64,000 bases of DNA from NCBI GenBank assembly GCA_016177805.1, contig JACOUN010000067.1:33665-97664 (forward strand), in the 5' to 3' direction. A program made the position numbers and the translations under genes. This DNA is from Rhodocyclales bacterium. GTDB lineage: Bacteria > Pseudomonadota > Gammaproteobacteria > Burkholderiales > Rhodocyclaceae. Positions 39,168 through 47,193 of this stretch are shown piece after piece. Every line of letters begins with the position of its first letter. Position 1 is the first letter of the stretch. The notes beneath the pieces were generated by a model. That model saw nothing but the letters and a program-made list of their open reading frames with translations, was not told where the DNA came from and ran no database searches.

Positions 39168-39228
39168 ATCGTAGGAGCGGCTTTAGCCGCGACAGCGCGC
39201 TGATCGCGGCTAAAGCCGCTCCTACGAT
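39168..39228. repeat. REP-type palindrome
   Basis: Two 25-base arms, exact reverse complements, flank an 11-base loop. Each contains GTAGGAGCGGCTTTAGCCGC, a REP/REPIN type widespread in Pseudomonas, Xanthomonas and Rhodocyclales genomes. It lies between putA and tamA and may stabilise the putA transcript 3' end. No tyrosine transposase (RAYT) was seen in the window. Confidence 0.85.
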
Positions 39229-39322
39229 AAGGCTGGCCGTTCGGTTGAATGTTTGTGCGATTACCTTCCCCTCCCTGGCGTCAGCGCACGGCAGGTGAGG
39301 CGTGCGCGGGTAGAATCCGCCC

Positions 39323-41077
39323 ATGAGCCACTGCCGCATGTTCAGATTGTTCCGCCTTGCCTGTCTTGCCCTCGTGCTGGCTGGCATGGTCGGTGGCGTG
39401 TCGGCGCAGCAGCCGCTGCAGGTCGAGTTGCGTGCGCCGGAGGGGGTCCGGGCGCTGCTTGAGCGCCATGTCAGGGTGCTGGCGCGCAAGGATGTGGCTG
39501 TGCCCGAGGCGCGCGCCGATCGCATCGCCATGATGCGCCGGACCCGCCACGAGATCGAGAATCTGCTCGCCACCGAAGGCTATTTCGCCAGCCGCATCCG
39601 GATTGATCCTGCTTCGTCCGGGCAGTGGGTGCTGGAGGTCGAGCCGGGCGAACAGGCGCGCATCGCGGCGCTCGATCTGGTGATTGCCGGTGATCTGGGC
39701 ACTGATGAACGGCAGGCCAAGCGCCGCGATGCGCTGCGCGCGGCCTGGAGCCTGCCAGTCGGTGCGCCGTTCCGGCAGGCGGCATGGGATGCGGCCAAGC
39801 AGCAGTTGCTCGACAGCGTTGCCGCTCGCGATTACGCGGCGGCGCGCATCGCCGCGAGTCAGGCCGAGGTCGATCCCGCCACCGCCCAGGTGCGCTTGTC
39901 CGTCACGCTGGACTCGGGGCCGCCCTTCCGCTTCGGTGAGTTGCAGGTCAGCGGACTGGAGCGCCTGCCCGAGAACCTGGTGCGACGCCTGAGTGTGCTC
40001 AAGCCCGGCGAGCGTTACGATCAGGCGCGGTTGATGGCGTTTCAGCGCGCCCTGCAGAACGCGCCGCAGTTTGCCTCGGTGACGGTCGACATCGACCGCG
40101 ACGCGGCGCGGGCGGGTGCCGCGCCGGTGCGGGTGCTGGTGACCGAGGCGCGTTCGCGTCATCTCGCGTTCGGCGGGGGATATTCGACCAATACCGGGGC
40201 GCGCGCCGAGGTTAACTGGCGTGATGTCAATCTGCTCGGACGTGGCTGGGAATTGTCCACCGGGCTGCGCATCGAACAGCGCCGCCAGAGCGCCTACGCC
40301 GACATCTTCCTGCCGCCGACGCGCTCCGGCTATCTCGATAGCGTCGGTGCGGTGTGGGAGAACAAGGACGTCGAAGGCTTGCGCAGCGTGCGGCAGGCGC
40401 TCGGGGTGGTGCGGGCGCGCACCCGCGGTGACATCGAGACGGCGGTCGGATTGCGCTATCAGCGCGAGGAACTGCGCCCCGACGGCGGTCTGGCAAGCAG
40501 CCGCAACGCGTTGACCGCCAATTGGTCGTGGACCCGGCGTCGCGTGGACGACCCTTTCCACCCGCGCGACGGAACGGTGCTGCGGGTCGAATTGGGGGGC
40601 GGGTCACGCCTGGCGCTGTCCGAGCAGGACTTCCTGCGCGGCTACGGGCGTGCGGTGCGCTATGTGCCGGTGGGCGAGCGTGACGTGCTGATCCTGCGTG
40701 GCGAGGCGGGAGTCACGCTGGCCTCGTCACGCGACGGCATCCCGCAGGATTTCCTCTTTCGCACCGGCGGCGCCCAGACGGTGCGCGGCTATGCCTTCGA
40801 GAGCCTGGGCGTGCGTGATGGCGAGGCCACCCTGGGCGGGCGGTTGATGGCGGCCGCCAGTGCCGAGTACGTGCATTGGTTCTTGCCGCAGTGGGGCGCG
40901 GCCACGTTCGTGGACGTGGGCGACGCGGCCGACGATCGCGCCGGCTTCAGTCTCAAGAGCGGCTACGGCGTGGGTGCGCGCTGGCTCAGCCCGGCCGGGC
41001 CGATCGCGCTCGATCTCGCCTACGGGCACGCCGAACGCAGCCTGCGCCTGCACTTTGCGATCGCGGTCGCGTTCTGA
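39323..41077 (+). CDS. tamA: TamA, outer-membrane translocation and assembly protein
   Basis: A 584-residue Omp85 protein with a signal peptide (to about VSAQ), POTRA domains (about residues 30-265, e.g. FRFGELQVSGLERLPENLVRRLSVL) and a 16-strand barrel with the late motif FRTGGAQTVRGYAFESLG (the conserved RGY/F region) and a terminal phenylalanine. TamA works with inner-membrane TamB in envelope assembly. No tamB follows; a repeat element and an unrelated convergent gene lie directly downstream. Confidence 0.88.
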   Translation: MSHCRMFRLFRLACLALVLAGMVGGVSAQQPLQVELRAPEGVRALLERHVRVLARKDVAVPEARADRIAMMRRTRHEIENLLATEGYFASRIRIDPASSGQWVLEVEPGEQARIAALDLVIAGDLGTDERQAKRRDALRAAWSLPVGAPFRQAAWDAAKQQLLDSVAARDYAAARIAASQAEVDPATAQVRLSVTLDSGPPFRFGELQVSGLERLPENLVRRLSVLKPGERYDQARLMAFQRALQNAPQFASVTVDIDRDAARAGAAPVRVLVTEARSRHLAFGGGYSTNTGARAEVNWRDVNLLGRGWELSTGLRIEQRRQSAYADIFLPPTRSGYLDSVGAVWENKDVEGLRSVRQALGVVRARTRGDIETAVGLRYQREELRPDGGLASSRNALTANWSWTRRRVDDPFHPRDGTVLRVELGGGSRLALSEQDFLRGYGRAVRYVPVGERDVLILRGEAGVTLASSRDGIPQDFLFRTGGAQTVRGYAFESLGVRDGEATLGGRLMAAASAEYVHWFLPQWGAATFVDVGDAADDRAGFSLKSGYGVGARWLSPAGPIALDLAYGHAERSLRLHFAIAVAF

Positions 41078-41107
41078 ACCGGCAACGCGATCGCAGCGGG
41101 CTTCGCC

Positions 41108-41341
41108 TAGAAACCGTAGTTGACCGCTTGATGAATGGGGCTCCGCTTGGACTACAAATGCCTTTATTGCTTATTCGATCTTCACCTGCAGGGTGAGCGG
41201 CGCTACGGGCTGGATTGCACGTCTGGCGTGGCGCATGGCGGCGTTGCAAGTGCTTGAAATGGAACCACCATTTCTGCGCACTTGCGCCTTGCCCTACACC
41301 ACGCCAGCCGCACACTCCAGCCCGTCCAACCGCGGTTTCCA
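41108..41341. repeat. Palindromic repeat related to the MITE at 32.6 kb
   Basis: Imperfect terminal repeats (TAGAAACCGTAGTTG at the left; the complement of CCAACCGCGGTTTCCA at the right) enclose about 234 bp. Inside, CGGGCTGGA...TCCAGCCCG and CTGGCGTGG...CCACGCCAG form a long palindrome. Its core GCGGCGTTGC...GCGCCTTGCCCTACACCAC matches the other element almost exactly. It abuts the stop codon of the PilJ-like gene, just as the first abuts dadA. It encodes no protein. Confidence 0.6.
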
Positions 41342-41344
41342 GGC

Positions 41345-42142
41345 TTATTGCAGTTGCTCGTACATCCCGACGATGCCTTCCATGGTTTCCAGGATGCGTT
41401 CGCTGGTGGTTGCAACCGTGGTGGCGAGCCTTGCGTCGTTGGAGGTGCGCTGCGTGAGCGCACCCTCGAAGAAGAACCATTGCTGCTTGACCAGGTCCAG
41501 TTCGGCAACCAGCGCCGGCGTGTTGGACGGCGCAAGGGATAGTTCGCGCAAGGCCGTGGTGAACTCGCCGCGCGCCGTGTCGATTTCCTTCAGCGCCTGC
41601 CCGCTGCCCAGTCCCCAGGCGTGGGCTTGGTACAGCTTGGCCATGCGCTGTGACAGCATGCGCTGGCGTCCGGACAGATTCACCAGGCGCCCGGCCGTCG
41701 TCGCGGAGTGCTTTTCAAGCTGCATGGTGCCGCGGTGGGCCAGCGTCAGCACTTCGTCCGATAGCGTCAGTACCGTTTTGGCCCCGTCGGCGCTGGGGTA
41801 GGCGCCGACCAGCGCATCCTTGTAGGCGAGCCACGCCTGTTCCAGCAACACATAGGTTTCGCGTATCTGCGGCGTTGGAGCGTAGTTCTTCAGCTCCACC
41901 AGTTGGCGGTCGAAGGTCGCGACCGAGGTGTCGAGTATGCGCTGCGAGCGATAGGTGTCGATGTTCTGTCCGAGCTGGAAGTAGGCCTTGGCCATGCGTT
42001 GCGACAGCATCCGCTCGCGCCCGGCCTTGTTGATCGCGGCGTTGATGTCGGTGATCTGCGCGTGCGCCGTGGGCGCGAGTCCCAGCAGCGCGAGCAGCAA
42101 TGCCAGTACGGTGGCGCGTGTAACGACTAACGAGATGTTCAT
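41345..42142 (-). CDS. Secreted protein with two PilJ/NIT-type sensory domains
   Basis: A 265-residue protein with a signal peptide (residues 1-28, ending TAHA-Q). Two copies of a helical PilJ N-terminal-type domain follow; each opens with nearly the same motif, GRERMLSQRMAK (41-52) and GRQRMLSQRMAK (158-169). These match the P-box-like helix of PilJ/NarX-type nitrate-sensing modules. There is no transmembrane, kinase or methyl-accepting part, so it is a free periplasmic ligand-binding protein. The ATG at 42142 was chosen to start the signal peptide. It is divergent from the Crp/Fnr-like gene. Confidence 0.75.
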   Translation of the reverse strand: MNISLVVTRATVLALLLALLGLAPTAHAQITDINAAINKAGRERMLSQRMAKAYFQLGQNIDTYRSQRILDTSVATFDRQLVELKNYAPTPQIRETYVLLEQAWLAYKDALVGAYPSADGAKTVLTLSDEVLTLAHRGTMQLEKHSATTAGRLVNLSGRQRMLSQRMAKLYQAHAWGLGSGQALKEIDTARGEFTTALRELSLAPSNTPALVAELDLVKQQWFFFEGALTQRTSNDARLATTVATTSERILETMEGIVGMYEQLQ

Positions 42143-42378
42143 GATTGGAGTGGCTCCCATGTGGTTCGGCTTGAGCGGCGGCACGCCGTATGTGGCGGCG
42201 CAGCAATTTGCGTCCAGCATCATGCTAGATGGGCAGTGATGGCGCACGCCATGACATCGGTCAAGTTCGCGGGCGCCGAGCTTTTTCAGCGGGTGAACGC
42301 CGGGCGCGCAAATTGCTTTGCTGTACGGGTGTGCCAGGTGAGCCTGGGTGATTTGTTGTCGTTTGGCAGGGGTATCAA

Positions 42379-43128
42379 ATGAACATCGATGGTGAATGCG
42401 CGATTTCAGTCGTGGAGCGTGGAGCGGGAATGCAGGATTTCCCGGAAGAGGCAGGCGCGCGGGGCGTGCGCGTCGATCTGCGCGGCCAGCCGTTGCTGCA
42501 GGGCTTGAAGACGGCCAGCGCCGACGAGCTTGATCGCGCCGCGCAGGTGCTGTGCCTGCACAAGACCGAGTCCGGCGCGGGGGGCGTCATCGCGGCGGGC
42601 GATCTGTTCGTGGTGCTCAGTGGCGTGGTGTCGCTTGAGTCCCCGGTGCCGGGACGCGATTCGGTGTTGATCGACATCCTTGAGCCGGGCAGCGTGCTGT
42701 GGAACCTGATGGAGACCGGAGACGCCCCGCTGCGACTGCGGGCCGAGACGCTCGCGGTGGTGGCGCGGGTGGCGGGTGATACCGTGCGTGCGCTGGTCGG
42801 GTGCGATACGGTGCTCGCGCTGCGCCTGCTCGATGTCGTGTCACGGCACTCGCGCCGCTTGCTGGACAACGTTCTGGTGACCCGTGACCGCTCAGCGGCC
42901 GCCCGCATCGCGTCCTACCTGAACGACCGGATCGAGGCGCGGGAAGAGCCGCAGCCGGTGGTCACGCTGCCGGTGTGCAAGCAGCGCATCGCGCGCTTGC
43001 TTGGCCTGACCGCGCCGTCTTTCTCGCGCGCCTTGCGCAAACTGGCCGACGACGGCCTGCTGTTCGGCAGCGGGCGCAAGGTGCGCATCCTGGACCGGCC
43101 GCGCCTGGCCACGCTTGCCGCGCGGTGA
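42379..43128 (+). CDS. Crp/Fnr-family transcriptional regulator
   Basis: A 249-residue protein with a cyclic-nucleotide-binding-like sensor domain (about residues 20-150, with LFVVLSGVVSLESPVPGRDSVLIDILEPGSVLWN read in parts), a dimerisation helix and a winged helix (CKQRIARLLGLTAPSFSRALRKLADDGLL). The cysteine pattern for an FNR [4Fe-4S] cluster is absent, so it may sense NO, redox state or another ligand. It sits at the head of the regulatory block before the histidine kinase. Confidence 0.85.
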   Translation: MNIDGECAISVVERGAGMQDFPEEAGARGVRVDLRGQPLLQGLKTASADELDRAAQVLCLHKTESGAGGVIAAGDLFVVLSGVVSLESPVPGRDSVLIDILEPGSVLWNLMETGDAPLRLRAETLAVVARVAGDTVRALVGCDTVLALRLLDVVSRHSRRLLDNVLVTRDRSAAARIASYLNDRIEAREEPQPVVTLPVCKQRIARLLGLTAPSFSRALRKLADDGLLFGSGRKVRILDRPRLATLAAR

Positions 43129-43207
43129 ACCTGGGGCGCAAGGCCGGGCGTGCGGTGGAGCGGTGGGGCATAATGGTCAGTCGTGATTCCACTGGTGGAC
43201 ATGGCCG

Positions 43208-45598
43208 ATGAGGCTGCTCGCGCGGTTGACCGGGTTGTCGTCGAAGATCTACATCGCCTTCCTGGTGGCGGCCGGCGTTCCGATGCTGGTGGCCGGGCTG
43301 GCGGGGATCTACCTGTCGCTGGATGCGTTGCGCCAGGAGGCGCTCGGCCACCTGGAGCAGGAGGTGCGCAGCCGCGTGGTCGGCATGGGGCACTTCTTCG
43401 ACCAGTTGGCGAGTGAGCTGCTGTACCTGTCGGGCTCATCCCTGTTGCTCGACGTGGCGGGGCCGGCGACGACCGTGGAAGGCAGACTGTCGGCGCAGGC
43501 CCGTGCCCGCCTGGAGAACGACTATGCCGCGTTCGCGCGCGCCTATCCGTACATCTACCAGGTACGCTTCGTCGACACCTCTGGGCGCGAGATCGTGCGC
43601 ATCGACCGGCGCGATGACCAGCCGGTCGTGGTGCCGCGCTATGAACTGCAGAACAAGTCGGACCGTTACTACATTCACGATGCGCTCGCGCTCGAGGCCG
43701 GGCAGGTGTACATGTCGCCGCTTGACTTGAACGTCGAACACGGCCGGGTCGAGCTTCCGGAGCGGCCGGTGGTGCGCTTTGCCACGCCGGTCGTGGATAG
43801 CGGAGGAAACCGGCTCGGGTTGCTGATCGTCAATCTGCACGCCGCCTATATCCTCGGGCAGATCGAGGAGATGGCCGGCGGGCGCGGCGGCGTGGCCTAC
43901 CTGTTCGATCGGTCCGGGTTCTACCTGTCGCGCTCGGCCGAAGCGTCGGGGAGCGAGTCGTTCACCATGCGCTCGGCCGAGGCCCTGGCCACTTTCCTGC
44001 CGCGCCCGCTGCTCGCGCGCATTGTCGGTGGCCAGCGGGGAACCGAGGTGCTGGATGACTGGATCGTGGCCCATGCCCCGATCGCGGTGAGCCAGACCCT
44101 GGCCAAGCGCAGCGACAGTTCCATGGCCTGGTCGGTGGCGCTTGCCTTTCCCAAGAACCGCCTGTTCGAGGCCCTGTTCAATCTCTACTTCCTGTACGGG
44201 CTGCTGGCGCTGAGCCTGCTAATCACGGCGGTGGGCGGTTTCATGCTGTCGCGCCACCTGTTGCGCCCGCTGACCCTGCTGCGCGCGGAAACCGAGGAGA
44301 TCGCGCGGGGCAACTTCACGCATCGCGTCGAGATCCGGGGCAAGGACGAGATCGCCGATCTTGGCGCGTGCTTCAATGCCATGGCCGGGCGGCTGGAGCA
44401 TCTGTACCAGGCGCAGGAAAGGCGCAAGAACGAACTCGAAGCCGAGGTCCGCGCGCGCACGCTGGATCTCGAACGCGAGCGCGGCCAACTGGTGACGGTC
44501 ATCGCCAACACCGCCGATGGCATCGTGTCGGTCGGGGTCGATGGCCGCGTCGAACTGGCCAACGTCGCGGCGTGGCGCTACCTGTGCGGCGTGGGGGAGG
44601 GACTGGTCGGGCGCTCGATCCGCGAGTTCTGCGCGGATTGGGACGAGTACGCGGCCAAGGCGTCGTCCCGGACCGTCGCGTGGAACTTCGACCTGCGCCA
44701 GAACGGGCGCACCTTGTCGTTGGGCATCGCGCCGGTCCCGAGCGCCGGCTATCCGGTCGAGTTCATACTGGTGCTGCGCGACGTGACCGACGAGCGCCGT
44801 GTCCAGGACGAACGCCGGGAACTGGATCGGCACATGTTCCAGATGGAGAAGATGTCGGCGCTGGGCGAGATCGCGATGGGGCTGGCGCATGAAATCGGCA
44901 ATCCGCTGGCGGGAATCAAGTCGCTCGTGCAGTTGCTGCTCGAAGACGAGTGCAGCGACCGGCAACGGGAATACCTGAGCCTGGCCGAGGACGAGATCAA
45001 CCGGTTGTCGACCTTTCTGCGCACCTTCAACGGTTTCGCCGCCCCGCAGGAGATGCACCCGGTCGCATGCCGGCTGGAGCAGGCGCTCGATGACATCTTT
45101 CTGTGGACCCGCCGCGAGGCCACGGCCTGCGGCGTGACCATCATGTACGCGCCGTGCTGCGAGCGGGTGCCTGAATTGTGGGCCGACCCGTGGCAACTGA
45201 AGCAGATGCTGCTCAACCTGGTCATCAACGCGATCCACGCGATGCCCGATGGTGGTTCGATCTCGATCGGCATGTGTTCCGGCGCGCGCTTGAGCGATCC
45301 GGAACGCGGCGATGTGCCCGCGGTGCGTTTCTGCGTGCGCGACAGCGGAATCGGAATCGCCCCCGAGGTGTTGTCGCGCATCTTCGATCCGTTCTTTACG
45401 ACGCGCCCCGACGGCTCCGGCCTCGGGCTCGCGGTGGCCCGGAAAATCGTGCAGCAGCATGGCGCCGCCATCCGCGTCGATAGCACGCCAGGGCATGGTA
45501 CCTGCTTCGAGTTGACGTGGCCGGTCGCCCCAGGGGCGGATGCCACGCCGATGGAAAGCGCCGGCTCTCTTTGCCAACGGGGCGCACAACATGTCTGA
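43208..45598 (+). CDS. Cache-HAMP-PAS sensor histidine kinase
   Basis: A 796-residue membrane kinase. An N-terminal helix (about residues 12-37) and a second helix (about 325-345, LYFLYGLLALSLLITAVGGFM) bracket a periplasmic Cache-type sensor. HAMP (about 345-400), a coiled coil, a PAS domain (about 430-530) and HisKA with phospho-accepting His561 in MGLAHEIGNPL follow, then HATPase with DSGIGIAP and GSGLGLAVARKIV. It overlaps the sigma-54 activator gene by 8 bases, so they form a two-component pair of the NtrB/NtrY-like type. The ligand is unknown. Confidence 0.9.
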   Translation: MRLLARLTGLSSKIYIAFLVAAGVPMLVAGLAGIYLSLDALRQEALGHLEQEVRSRVVGMGHFFDQLASELLYLSGSSLLLDVAGPATTVEGRLSAQARARLENDYAAFARAYPYIYQVRFVDTSGREIVRIDRRDDQPVVVPRYELQNKSDRYYIHDALALEAGQVYMSPLDLNVEHGRVELPERPVVRFATPVVDSGGNRLGLLIVNLHAAYILGQIEEMAGGRGGVAYLFDRSGFYLSRSAEASGSESFTMRSAEALATFLPRPLLARIVGGQRGTEVLDDWIVAHAPIAVSQTLAKRSDSSMAWSVALAFPKNRLFEALFNLYFLYGLLALSLLITAVGGFMLSRHLLRPLTLLRAETEEIARGNFTHRVEIRGKDEIADLGACFNAMAGRLEHLYQAQERRKNELEAEVRARTLDLERERGQLVTVIANTADGIVSVGVDGRVELANVAAWRYLCGVGEGLVGRSIREFCADWDEYAAKASSRTVAWNFDLRQNGRTLSLGIAPVPSAGYPVEFILVLRDVTDERRVQDERRELDRHMFQMEKMSALGEIAMGLAHEIGNPLAGIKSLVQLLLEDECSDRQREYLSLAEDEINRLSTFLRTFNGFAAPQEMHPVACRLEQALDDIFLWTRREATACGVTIMYAPCCERVPELWADPWQLKQMLLNLVINAIHAMPDGGSISIGMCSGARLSDPERGDVPAVRFCVRDSGIGIAPEVLSRIFDPFFTTRPDGSGLGLAVARKIVQQHGAAIRVDSTPGHGTCFELTWPVAPGADATPMESAGSLCQRGAQHV

Positions 45599-46979
45599 AC
45601 GCATACTCGTCGTCGAGGATGATGCGGTAATACGCCTGACCCTCAAGGATGCCTTGCAGCGCCAAGGCTACCGGGTCGATCTGGCCGAGGACGCGGCCGG
45701 CGGGCTGGAGTTCTTCCGCCGCAGCGGCTATGACCTTACCCTGCTGGACCTGCGCCTGCCCGACATGAACGGGCTGGAAGTGTTGCGTGCCTTGCGCGAG
45801 GCCGATGCCGATGCATTGGTGATCGTCATGACCGCCTTTCCCGAGGTTCGTACCGCCGTCAGTTGCGTCAAGGCCGGCGCCTACGACTACCTGAACAAGC
45901 CCTTTGAACTGGACGATCTCAAGGAAGCGGTGCGGCGCGCGCTGGAGACCCGCCGGCTGCGCCTCGAAGTCGAGCGGCTGCGCATCAGCGCGGCGCTGCC
46001 CGAGCCGCTTGAAGGCATGATAGGCGCGAGCCCAGCGTTCATGGCGCTGGTCGAGATCACCCGGCGGCTCGCCACCGCCGCGCGGGTGCCGGTGCTGATC
46101 CACGGTGAATCGGGCACCGGCAAGGAAAGGGTGGCGCAGGCGATACACAGCCTGTCGGCGCGCGCGGCCGGGCCGTGGGTGACGCTGAACTGCTCGGCCT
46201 TGTCCGAGGGGCTGCTCGAATCGGAGATGTTCGGCCACGAGAAGGGCGCGTTCACCGATGCCAAGAATGCCAAGCGCGGACTGCTGGAACTGGCCGACGG
46301 GGGCACGCTGTTCCTGGACGAGATCGGCGACCTTTCCCTGGCGCTCCAACCCAAGCTCCTGCGCGCCCTCGAAACCCAGTCATTCCGCCGCGTCGGCGGA
46401 CAGAAGGAGCTGACCGTCGACGTGCGTTTCGTCGCGGCCACCAACCGCGATCTGGCCGCGATGGTCAAGGCCGGCACCTTCCGCGAGGACCTGTACTACC
46501 GCCTCAACGTGGGCAGCATCGACATGCCGCCGCTGCGCGCGCGCGTCGAAGACATCCGCGCGTTGGCGGGGCGTTTTCTCGGCGACGCCGCGCGTCTCAT
46601 GAACCAGCCCGAACCGGTGCTGGACGCCTCGGCGTGCGTGCTGCTCGAGCACTATGCCTGGCCGGGCAACGTGCGCGAGTTGCGCAACGTCATGGAGCGC
46701 GCGCTGATCCTGGCGCAGGGCGGGGCGATACTGCCCGTGCATCTGGCCAAGGAAATCGTCGCCTCGGAGCGCGACTACAACCCCACGCCCGACGCCGGCA
46801 ACGCCTCGCTCGCCGAGATCGAGAAGCGTCACATCCGCTGCGTACTGAACGCGTGCCGGGGCAACAAGAGCCAGGCCGCGCGGGTACTTGGCATCACGCG
46901 ACTGACCTTGCGCACCAAGATCGCCGAGTATGGATGGGACGAGTTCGTCGAGAGCGCGCCGACGACCGCAAACCGTTAG
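45591..46979 (+). CDS. Sigma-54-dependent response regulator (NtrC family)
   Basis: A 462-residue activator: receiver domain (acceptor Asp53 in [10 protein letters not shown], Lys near 103 in NKPFEL), AAA+ domain (Walker A GESGTGKE; Walker [10 protein letters not shown]) and a Fis-type HTH ([20 protein letters not shown]). The sigma-54 contact loop reads GAFTDA rather than the usual GAFTGA. The ATG at 45591 gives [11 protein letters not shown]. The next operon has a sigma-54 promoter only about 170 bases downstream, making it the likely target. Confidence 0.92.
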   Translation: MSERILVVEDDAVIRLTLKDALQRQGYRVDLAEDAAGGLEFFRRSGYDLTLLDLRLPDMNGLEVLRALREADADALVIVMTAFPEVRTAVSCVKAGAYDYLNKPFELDDLKEAVRRALETRRLRLEVERLRISAALPEPLEGMIGASPAFMALVEITRRLATAARVPVLIHGESGTGKERVAQAIHSLSARAAGPWVTLNCSALSEGLLESEMFGHEKGAFTDAKNAKRGLLELADGGTLFLDEIGDLSLALQPKLLRALETQSFRRVGGQKELTVDVRFVAATNRDLAAMVKAGTFREDLYYRLNVGSIDMPPLRARVEDIRALAGRFLGDAARLMNQPEPVLDASACVLLEHYAWPGNVRELRNVMERALILAQGGAILPVHLAKEIVASERDYNPTPDAGNASLAEIEKRHIRCVLNACRGNKSQAARVLGITRLTLRTKIAEYGWDEFVESAPTTANR

Positions 46980-47020
46980 CTTCCGAAGCCTGGTCTTGAA
47001 TCGGTCGATTTTCGGCCACG

Positions 47021-47036
47021 GTGGTTAATTAACGAC
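47021..47036. promoter_or_regulatory. AT-rich palindrome, candidate activator site
   Basis: GTGGTTAATTAACGAC contains the perfect palindrome GTTAATTAAC and near-symmetric flanks. It lies about 110 bases upstream of the sigma-54 -24 box, at enhancer distance. Confidence 0.4.
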
Positions 47037-47085
47037 CATGCGGGATGCCGGGCGGTGGCTGCGCGTGCCGTCGGCCGGCGCGCAG

Positions 47086-47115
47086 TGGTCGCGGTTCGGC
47101 CCGGCGCGGCGACCA
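47086..47115. promoter_or_regulatory. TGGTCGC-n16-GCGACCA inverted repeat, candidate activator site
   Basis: Perfect 7-base arms are separated by 16 bases, 30-60 bases upstream of the -24 box. The right arm shares CGACCATG with the palindrome at 47021-47040, suggesting one protein binds both. CTGCGCG...CGCGCAG (47059-47085) is a third inverted repeat in the same 215-base gap. Confidence 0.4.
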
Positions 47116-47145
47116 TGATGCGCGCGGCGACGGCACACGGGTGGT

Positions 47146-47161
47146 TGGCACGATAGCTGCA
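47146..47161 (+). promoter_or_regulatory. Sigma-54 promoter of the bd-like oxidase operon
   Basis: TGGCACGATAGCTGCA has a perfect -24 TGGCAC and the -12 GC exactly 10 bases from the -24 GG. Transcription would begin near 47172, about 22 bases before the TTG start. Confidence 0.8.
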
Positions 47162-47193
47162 ACAAGGAGCGAAACCCTAGACCGGAGACGCTC

